From assembly GCA_017472255.1 (NCBI GenBank), contig JAFUQU010000048.1:16601-80600 (forward strand): a stretch of 64,000 nucleotides of DNA. The letters run 5' to 3'. Source of the DNA: Clostridia bacterium. GTDB lineage: Bacteria; Bacillota; Clostridia; Oscillospirales; CAG-272. Shown here one piece after another: positions 58,485 through 64,000 of this stretch. The stretch's first letter is position 1; the number at the start of each line of letters is the position of its first letter. The notes under the pieces were generated by a model that was not told the origin of the DNA, ran no database searches, and was given only the letters and a program-made list of their open reading frames with translations. The position numbers were made by a program, and so were the translations under genes.

Positions 58485-58536
58485 TGTGGGGAGGGAGAAC
58501 CACCTTTTCTCAAAAAGGTGGTTCTCCCTCCCCACA
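58485..58536. repeat. 24-bp perfect hairpin in the leader of the ParE-like gene
   Basis: Bases 58485-58508 are the exact reverse complement of 58513-58536, with loop CTCA. The arm runs TGTGGGGAGGGAG then AACCACCTTTT. It ends 11 bases before the AAAGGTG ribosome site. No T-run follows. It could be a leader control structure, an RNase III site, or a very small inserted palindromic element. Confidence 0.9.
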
Positions 58537-58558
58537 ATAAAAAATAAAGGTGAACAAT

Positions 58559-60562
58559 ATGGCAACAAAGAAAAACACACAAACCTACGGCGACCAAAGC
58601 ATCGTCATGCTCAAGGGTCCCGACCGCGTGCGTAAGCGTCCGGCGGTCATCTTCGGCTCGGACGGACTGGAGGGCTGCGAGCATTCCTTCTTCGAAATCC
58701 TGTCCAACGCCGTGGACGAGGCCAAGGAGGGTTACGGCTCGGAAATCCGCGTCAAGGCGTTCAACGACCATTCCATCGAGGTGGACGACCACGGACGGGG
58801 CGTTCCGCTGGGCTGGAACGAAGCCGAGGGCAAATACAACTGGGAGCTGGTTTACTGCGAAATGTACGCGGGCGGCAAATACAACAACAACGACAGCTCC
58901 TCCTCCTACGAATATTCGCTGGGTCTGAACGGTTTGGGCGCTTGCGCGACCCAGTACAGCTCGGCGTGGATGCACGTCGCCTCTTATAACGGCGAGCAGT
59001 GCAGCAGCGTCAGCTTTGAGAAGGGCTTCCCCACCACCGAACTGCAAATTACGCCGCTGGAGCGTCGTTCGAAGCGTACCGGCACCGTCATCCGCTGGCT
59101 GCCCGATCTGGAGGTTTTCACCGATATCAACATCCCCCGGGAGTTTTTCGAAGAGGTGATGAAAAAGCAGTCCATCGTCAACCCCCGCATCCGGTTCGTT
59201 CTGGAATGGCAGGCGGAGGACGGCAGCTTTGAAACCACCGAATATTACTACGAAAACGGCATCATCGACTATGTGACCGAGCTGACGGGGGGCGAATCGT
59301 TGACCGCGCCGGTGCTTTGGCATCTGGAGACCTCCGGCCGCGACCGGGAGGACAAGGACGATTACAAGCTGAAAGCGGACGTTTCTTTCTGCATTTCCAA
59401 CACGGTCAATGTTATCGAATATTACCACAATTCCAGCTTTCTGGAGCATGGCGGTTCGCCGGACAAGGCGGTGAAGTCCGCCTTCGTTTACGCGGTGGAC
59501 AAGTATCTGAAGGCGCAGGGAAAATACAACAAAAACGAGTCGAAAATCACCTTCGAGGACGTGCGCGACTGTCTGGTGCTGGTCACGAACAGTATGTCCA
59601 CCCAGACCTCCTACGCCAACCAGACCAAGAAAGCCATCAACAATAAATTTATCGCCGACGCCATGACCGACTTCCTCAAGCATCAGCTGGAGGTATACTT
59701 CGCCGAAAAGCCGGTGGAAGCCGAGCAGATGGCGGGGCAGATTCTGGTCAACAAGCGTTCCCGCGAGAAGGCGGAGTCCACCCGTCTGGACATCAAAAAG
59801 GAGCTGACCGGCAAGATCGATATCGCCAACCGTATCGAGAAGTTCGTCAACTGCCGCTCCAAGGATCCCGAAGCCCGGGAACTGTACATCGTGGAGGGAG
59901 ATTCGGCGCTGACCTCCTGTAAGCTGGGTCGAGCCGCCGAATTTCAGGCGATTTTCGCCGTCCGCGGCAAGACGCTGAACTGCCTGAAAAGCGGTTATGA
60001 CCGCATTTTCAAGAGCGATGTGATTACGAATATGCTCAAGGTCATCGGCTGCGGCGTGGAGTTGAAAGGCAAGGTGAAGGGCAACATCGCCGCCTTCGAC
60101 TACGACGCCCTGCGCTGGTCGAAGATCATCATCTGCACCGATGCGGACGAGGACGGCTACCAGATTCGCACGCTGATTCTGACCATGTTCTACCGGCTGC
60201 TGCCCACGCTGATCAGCAAAGGACGGGTCTACATCGCCGAATCGCCGCTGTTTGAGATCACCTGCAAGGATAAGATTCAGTTCGCCTACAACGAGCAGGA
60301 GAAGCTGGAAATTCTGAAAAAGCTGGGGAATCAGAAATGCACCATCCAGCGCTCCAAGGGTTTGGGTGAGAACGAGCCGGACATGATGTGGCAGACGACG
60401 ATGAATCCCGCCACCCGCCGTCTCATTCGCGTCAACGAAGCCGATGCCGAGGAAACCGCCCGCATCTTTGAAACGATGCTCGGCGACGATCTGGACGCCC
60501 GAAAGGAGTACATTCGGCTGCACGGCAGCGAGTACATCGCCCAGGCGGAAGAAATGATATGA
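58559..60562 (+). CDS. Type IIA topoisomerase B subunit (ParE/GyrB-like)
   Basis: The 667-residue protein has the GHKL ATPase (ILSNAVDEAKEG; VDDHGRGVPLGW; LGLNGLGACATQYSS), transducer, and TOPRIM domain with YIVEGDSALTSCK, metal site CTDADEDGYQIRTL and KGLGENEPDMMWQTTMNP. These are diagnostic of GyrB/ParE. It resembles the second, ParE-like copy found in Clostridia rather than canonical GyrB. ATG at 58559 follows AAAGGTG by 6 bases. The A subunit normally found next to it is not here. In the cell it needs a ParC/GyrA-like partner to cut DNA. Confidence 0.92.
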   Translation: MATKKNTQTYGDQSIVMLKGPDRVRKRPAVIFGSDGLEGCEHSFFEILSNAVDEAKEGYGSEIRVKAFNDHSIEVDDHGRGVPLGWNEAEGKYNWELVYCEMYAGGKYNNNDSSSSYEYSLGLNGLGACATQYSSAWMHVASYNGEQCSSVSFEKGFPTTELQITPLERRSKRTGTVIRWLPDLEVFTDINIPREFFEEVMKKQSIVNPRIRFVLEWQAEDGSFETTEYYYENGIIDYVTELTGGESLTAPVLWHLETSGRDREDKDDYKLKADVSFCISNTVNVIEYYHNSSFLEHGGSPDKAVKSAFVYAVDKYLKAQGKYNKNESKITFEDVRDCLVLVTNSMSTQTSYANQTKKAINNKFIADAMTDFLKHQLEVYFAEKPVEAEQMAGQILVNKRSREKAESTRLDIKKELTGKIDIANRIEKFVNCRSKDPEARELYIVEGDSALTSCKLGRAAEFQAIFAVRGKTLNCLKSGYDRIFKSDVITNMLKVIGCGVELKGKVKGNIAAFDYDALRWSKIIICTDADEDGYQIRTLILTMFYRLLPTLISKGRVYIAESPLFEITCKDKIQFAYNEQEKLEILKKLGNQKCTIQRSKGLGENEPDMMWQTTMNPATRRLIRVNEADAEETARIFETMLGDDLDARKEYIRLHGSEYIAQAEEMI

Positions 60563-60578
60563 CTATGAGTTTTTGATT

Positions 60579-61330
60579 ATGAAAAACACACATGGAAAAT
60601 TGCCGCTGCCTTATTAAGCATCCTTTTGTTCGCCAGTTCATGTGGACAGGAACCGATCAGACCCGAGAGAAATATCGTCCGCGAGTTCGGAACCGATGGA
60701 AGCCTGAGCTATAGCTATGTAGATACAAACAGAATAGAAGCTGTCGTCGAATTATCATCTCAGGCGGTAAAGTGTAAGATACTGTCTATACAGGATGTTG
60801 TATACACAAACGCGCACGATTTCTGCTTCTATTATGAAGCGGAGATTGAAGAAATATTTTTGGATACCACCAATGCGCTGAATGTAGGCGATATCATTAT
60901 CGTGTCGAGTAACGAAGGATATTTGTTGGCTTGCGATGCAGCTGAATTAGTTGGCGATAATGAAAGATCAAGAAAACTTGGTATTCTACGCGGTGAATAT
61001 GGAGACAACGATTACATCCTCTCCTCCAATTATAGTGCGATTCCGATTGAACTGGATCGTTCCTATTTTATGTATCTTACGGATAAGTACTTCGAAAATG
61101 AAGGCGTATATGCTGAAATTGGAAAAAGTTTCTTATATGAAGTCTGGAATGGTAAAGTGTATTGGGGCAGCGACTTTACAGAAGTGGCTTCGGAGAATGA
61201 GTTTAGCAATATCATGGTCAGTAATGTGGCGAATCGTACCGGTCGTGCGGATTTAATCGGAGAATCAGCCTATCTGGATGAGTTAGTCACAGCACAACAA
61301 GCAGAAGCAAGGGCAAAATTGGATAATTGA
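60579..61330 (+). pseudogene. Lipoprotein gene with an AC-repeat frameshift in the signal peptide
   Basis: The long frame (to 61330) encodes a lipoprotein: WKIAAALLSILLFASSCGQE is a clear signal peptide and lipobox, then a mature part of about 225 residues of unknown family (GDIIIVSSNEGYLLACDAAE in the middle). It has no normal start in frame: a stop lies 9 codons before the W. An ATG at 60579 is in another frame. Removing one AC from the ACACACA run at 60586-60592 gives MKNTWKIAAALL, a perfect start. So the gene is off by two bases, either by phase-variable slippage, decay or sequencing error. A TTG at 60626 could give a version without most of the signal. The gene is AT-richer than its neighbours. 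Confidence 0.75.
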
Positions 61331-61340
61331 TTTATTTTCA

Positions 61341-61363
61341 GGGCGCTTTTTAAGCGCCCTTTT
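61341..61363 (+). terminator. Terminator after the lipoprotein gene
   Basis: GGGCGCTT (61341-61348) pairs with AAGCGCCC (61352-61359) around TTT, followed by TTTTC. Confidence 0.88.
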
Positions 61364-61382
61364 CATTTATAAAATAAAATGG

Positions 61383-61418
61383 GGAGAGAGTGCAGCACTT
61401 TCGTGCTGCACTCTCTCC
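61383..61418 (-). terminator. Terminator after hydA
   Basis: GGAGAGAGTGCAGCAC (61383-61398) pairs perfectly with GTGCTGCACTCTCTCC (61403-61418); on the minus strand CCATTTTATTTTA follows. It lies 13 bases after the hydA stop. Confidence 0.85.
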
Positions 61419-61431
61419 AATTTCATGAATC

Positions 61432-63174
61432 TTACAGACCGCGCTTTACATAGTGCGTGTGGAGAATCTCGTGAGCCTTGTGGCTGCCGGGTTCGCCGAA
61501 GTACTCGTCGTAGAGTGCTTTCACGCAGGAGTTCTCGTGGGACTTGCGCAGGTCCATCGCAGCGTCTGCCTTGTACAGAACGCCGGCACGCAGTGCGCGA
61601 AGGTCGAGGTTAGCGCGTACCGATGCGGGCTGCAGAGGCTGACCGCCGCCGTTGACGCATCCGCCGGGGCAGGCCATGATCTCGATGAAGTCAACCTGCT
61701 CCTCACCGTTCTTCACACGGGTCAGCAGCTCCTTGGCATTCTTCGTGCCGGATGCAACCGCAACCTTGATTTCCACGTCGCCCAGCTTGTAGGTGGCGCG
61801 CTTGATGGGAGCGGTGCCGCGGACATCGTCGAATTCCAGCTTCTCGAGGGGCTTGCAGAGCACAACCTCAGCCGCGGTACGGAGAGCAGCCTCCATAACG
61901 CCGCCGGTAGCGCCGAAGATCGCGCCCGCGCCCGAGCCAAGCTCGAAGGGCTGGTCGAACTTCTCGTCCGGCAGGCTGTTGAACTTGATGCCGGCCTTAT
62001 CGATCATGCGGGCAAGCTCACGGGTGGTGATGGCAACATCCACGTCCCAGATGCCCTCGCCAGCTGCGGACTGACCGTCGCGGCGAACTTCGAACTTCTT
62101 CGCGGTGCAGGGGATGCAGGAGACGAAGAAAATGTCCTTGGGATCGATGCCGTGCTTCTCGGCGTAGTAGGTCTTGTACAGAGCGCCGAACATCTGCTGG
62201 GGAGACTTGCAGCTGGACAGATTGTCGGTGAACTCGGGGAAGTAGTGCTCGCAGTACTTGATCCAGCCGGGCGAGCAGGAGGTGATGAGCGGCAGATTCT
62301 CGCCCTTCTGGAAGCGGTCGAGGAACTCGTGCGCTTCTTCCATGATGGTGAGGTCAGCGGTCATGTTCATGTCGTAAACGCCGTCAAAGCCCAGACGCTT
62401 GATAGCGGCGACCATCTTGCCCTCCACGTCGGTACCCGGCTCGTTGCCGAAGCACTCGCCGATGGTGGCACGGACGGAAGGAGCGGTGCAGATTGCCACG
62501 TGCTTGGTGGGGTCTGCGATGGCGTCGAGCACCTTCTGGGTGTCGTCCTTTTCGTAGAGCGCGCCCACGGGGCAGGCAACGATGCACTGACCGCAGGATA
62601 CGCAGCTGGTCTCAGCCAGCGTCTTCTCGAAGGCGGTGCCGATGTGGGTATCGAAGCCACGATCGTTGGCGCCGATGACGCCGATGCCCTGCATATTCTT
62701 ACAAGCTGCTACGCAGCGGCGGCAGAGAATACATTTATTGTTGTCGCGAACCAGGAAGGGAGTGGATTCGTCCAGCGGATAGTGGACGCTCTCGCCCTCG
62801 AAGTGACCTTCTTCGCAGCCGTACTCGTTGGCCAGCTTCTGCAGCTCGCAGGTGGTGGAGCGCACGCAGGAGAGGCACTTCTTCTCGTGGTTGGACAGAA
62901 CCAGCTCCAGGTTGGTCTTTCTTGCGGCCAGAACTCTGGGGGTGTTGGTCTTGATCTCCATGCCCTCGTTTACGGGGTAAACGCAGGCAGTGACCAGACC
63001 GCGCGCGCCGACTACCTCAACCAGGCAGAGACGGCAGGCGCCGATTTCGTTGATATCCTTCAGATAGCAGAGGGTCGGAATTTCAATTCCGGCATACTTC
63101 GCAGCCTCGAGAACGGTGGAGTTCGCGGGAACGGAGTACTCTCTGCCGTTGATTTTTACATTTACCATATCCAT
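61432..63174 (-). CDS. hydA: [FeFe] hydrogenase catalytic subunit, NAD(P)-linked multimeric type
   Basis: The 580-residue protein has, in order: [2Fe-2S] domain (C36, C47, C50, C64), His-Cys3 cluster (H96, C100, C103, C109), two [4Fe-4S] motifs (C148/151/154/158 and C191/194/197/201) and the H-cluster domain. H-cluster motifs are L1 TSCSPGW (298-304), L2 IPCTAKKFE (354-362) and L3 EIMACPGGCVNGGGQP (from 498). A short C-terminal helical domain follows. It reduces protons to H2. The hydB gene next to it shows that it is the subunit of a multimeric enzyme coupling NADH (and often ferredoxin) to H2. L1 and L2 deviate from the textbook TSCCPGW and MPC. AAGGAG lies about 13 bases before the ATG. 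Confidence 0.95.
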   Translation of the reverse strand: MDMVNVKINGREYSVPANSTVLEAAKYAGIEIPTLCYLKDINEIGACRLCLVEVVGARGLVTACVYPVNEGMEIKTNTPRVLAARKTNLELVLSNHEKKCLSCVRSTTCELQKLANEYGCEEGHFEGESVHYPLDESTPFLVRDNNKCILCRRCVAACKNMQGIGVIGANDRGFDTHIGTAFEKTLAETSCVSCGQCIVACPVGALYEKDDTQKVLDAIADPTKHVAICTAPSVRATIGECFGNEPGTDVEGKMVAAIKRLGFDGVYDMNMTADLTIMEEAHEFLDRFQKGENLPLITSCSPGWIKYCEHYFPEFTDNLSSCKSPQQMFGALYKTYYAEKHGIDPKDIFFVSCIPCTAKKFEVRRDGQSAAGEGIWDVDVAITTRELARMIDKAGIKFNSLPDEKFDQPFELGSGAGAIFGATGGVMEAALRTAAEVVLCKPLEKLEFDDVRGTAPIKRATYKLGDVEIKVAVASGTKNAKELLTRVKNGEEQVDFIEIMACPGGCVNGGGQPLQPASVRANLDLRALRAGVLYKADAAMDLRKSHENSCVKALYDEYFGEPGSHKAHEILHTHYVKRGL

Positions 63175-63206
63175 TGTAAAATATGTTCTCCTTTCTTGCT
63201 TGCGGC

Positions 63207-64000
63207 TTACTTCTTGCTGATTGCGCCGAACTTACACTTTTCCATGCAGGCGCCGCACTTGAGACACTTGGAGTTGTCGATGACGTGAGGCTGCTTGACG
63301 GTACCGGTGATCGCGCCGGCGGGGCAGACACGGGAGCAGAGCGTACAGCCGCGGCACTTGTCTGCGTCGATGGTGTAGGAGAGGAGCTTCTTGCAGACGC
63401 CGGCGGGGCACTTCTTGTCCACAACGTGTGCAACATACTCGTCGCGGAAGTAACGCAGGGTCGAAAGAATCGGGTTCGGAGCAGTCTGACCCAGACCGCA
63501 GAGGGAAGCGCTCTTTACATAAGCTGCCAGCTCTTCCAGACGATCAATGTCCTCCAGGGTTCCGCGACCGTCGGTGATCTTTTCAAGGATCTCCAGCATT
63601 CTGCGGGTACCGATACGGCAGGGTGCGCACTTACCGCAGGACTCGTCAACGGTGAATTCCAGGAAGAACTTCGCGATATCGACCATACAGGAGTCTTCGT
63701 CCATAACGATCAGACCGCCGGAGCCCATCATGGAGCCGATGGCAATCAGGTTGTCGTAGTCGATGGGGGTGTCGATCAGGGAGGCGGGGATGCAGCCGCC
63801 GGAAGGACCGCCGGTCTGAGCAGCCTTGAACTTCTTGCCGTTGGGAACGCCGCCGCCGATTTCCTCGACAACCTCGCGCAGGGTGGTGCCCATGGGGATT
63901 TCGACCAGACCGGTGTTGGTGATCTTGCCGCCCAGTGCGAATACCTTAGTGCCCTTGGGCTTTTCGGTACCCATGGAAGCAAACCAGTCAGCGCCCTTCA
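63207..64000 (-). CDS. hydB: Hydrogenase flavoprotein subunit HydB (NuoF-like), 5' end outside window
   Basis: The frame is open to the right edge; the first visible residues are [20 protein letters not shown], internal to NuoF/HydB. The 264 visible codons cover the end of the FMN/NADH domain ([16 protein letters not shown]), the [4Fe-4S] ligand motif [14 protein letters not shown] with the later [10 protein letters not shown] cysteine, and two C-terminal ferredoxin-type clusters ([16 protein letters not shown] and [16 protein letters not shown]), typical of HydB rather than of plain NuoF. It oxidises NADH and feeds HydA. hydA follows after 32 bases. An ATG at 63974 is internal and is not the start. 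Confidence 0.93.
   Translation of the reverse strand, partial: KGADWFASMGTEKPKGTKVFALGGKITNTGLVEIPMGTTLREVVEEIGGGVPNGKKFKAAQTGGPSGGCIPASLIDTPIDYDNLIAIGSMMGSGGLIVMDEDSCMVDIAKFFLEFTVDESCGKCAPCRIGTRRMLEILEKITDGRGTLEDIDRLEELAAYVKSASLCGLGQTAPNPILSTLRYFRDEYVAHVVDKKCPAGVCKKLLSYTIDADKCRGCTLCSRVCPAGAITGTVKQPHVIDNSKCLKCGACMEKCKFGAISKK

Noticed and set aside
58485..58536. Intrinsic terminator before the ParE-like gene
   Set aside because: The stem is followed by CAATAAAAAATAAAGG with no T-run, and the gene downstream needs read-through from the promoter at 58372.
63207..63974. ATG at 63974 as start of hydB
   Set aside because: The reading frame continues to the window edge with conserved NuoF/HydB sequence (KGADWFAS), so the methionine is internal.

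Overview
The window is a GC-rich (roughly 55-58%) stretch of a low-GC-lineage Gram-positive anaerobe. The CtsR-McsA-McsB-ClpC stress operon, a T-box riboswitch, AGGAGG-type ribosome binding sites, AddAB, an electron-bifurcating-type [FeFe] hydrogenase and many AraC/LacI-controlled glycan genes point to class Clostridia, probably a gut-associated member of the Oscillospirales/Christensenellales type (inference; no rRNA gene is present). Promoters are mostly TTGACA-17-TATAAT, many with an extended -10 (TGG directly before the hexamer).

Layout. 1-1311 (minus): zinc-ribbon protein (cut by the window edge), FlK-like thioesterase, orphan MNT nucleotidyltransferase. 1455-6152 (minus): clpC, mcsB, mcsA, ctsR with a CtsR-box promoter. 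6288-11140 (plus): a GT4-CsaB fusion protein, an anion permease and a CE7-type esterase. 11146-12096 (minus): MBL-fold hydrolase and a possible 22-codon ORF. 12130-14808 (plus): promoter, complete T-box leader, and a fused XRE-cupin-acyl-CoA synthetase, the most unusual locus here. 14953-18743: small membrane protein, GH5-like hydrolase and metallophosphoesterase.

18800-24783 is an accessory patch. Three tandem AraC paralogues once formed a minus-strand operon. The third is broken: its N-terminus lies at 22594-22838 and its C-terminus at 18800-18930. Between them sits about 3.65 kb holding an AraC-GH127 (beta-L-arabinofuranosidase) pair and the debris of a Tn1549-like conjugative element.

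24995-35500 holds SGNH esterase-nitroreductase, a SLOG/YpsA-like protein, an EEP hydrolase-DUF362 ferredoxin-AraC operon, a LacI regulator facing a lone solute-binding lipoprotein across a clear operator, a Gfo/Idh/MocA protein facing another LacI regulator, and an alpha/beta hydrolase. 35527-39702: MntR-like repressor, DUF554 protein, MATE exporter, a 540-base non-coding stretch rich in short palindromes, and a lipoprotein esterase. 39738-40133: tRNA-Arg(TCT) and tRNA-His(GTG) behind one strong promoter, then a terminator. 41217-46026: complete livJHMGF branched-chain amino acid transporter. 46035-50899: NodB-type deacetylase, two overlapping zinc-ribbon membrane proteins, a DUF4886-like protein, and a GH4 glycosidase divergent from an AraC regulator. 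50894-58304 (minus): small membrane protein-addB-addA. 58372-60562: a ParE/GyrB-type subunit behind a leader with a 24-bp perfect hairpin. 60579-61330: AT-rich lipoprotein gene with an AC-repeat frameshift. 61432-64000 (minus): hydA and the 3' part of hydB (NuoF-like).

Working together: the sugar genes (GH5-like, GH127, GH4, CE7 and SGNH esterases, AraC and LacI regulators) suggest a plant- or host-glycan forager. HydAB re-oxidises NADH and ferredoxin. The Liv transporter and the T-box-controlled acyl-CoA ligase may both serve amino acid supply. I saw no CRISPR array, rRNA gene, intact transposase or prophage.
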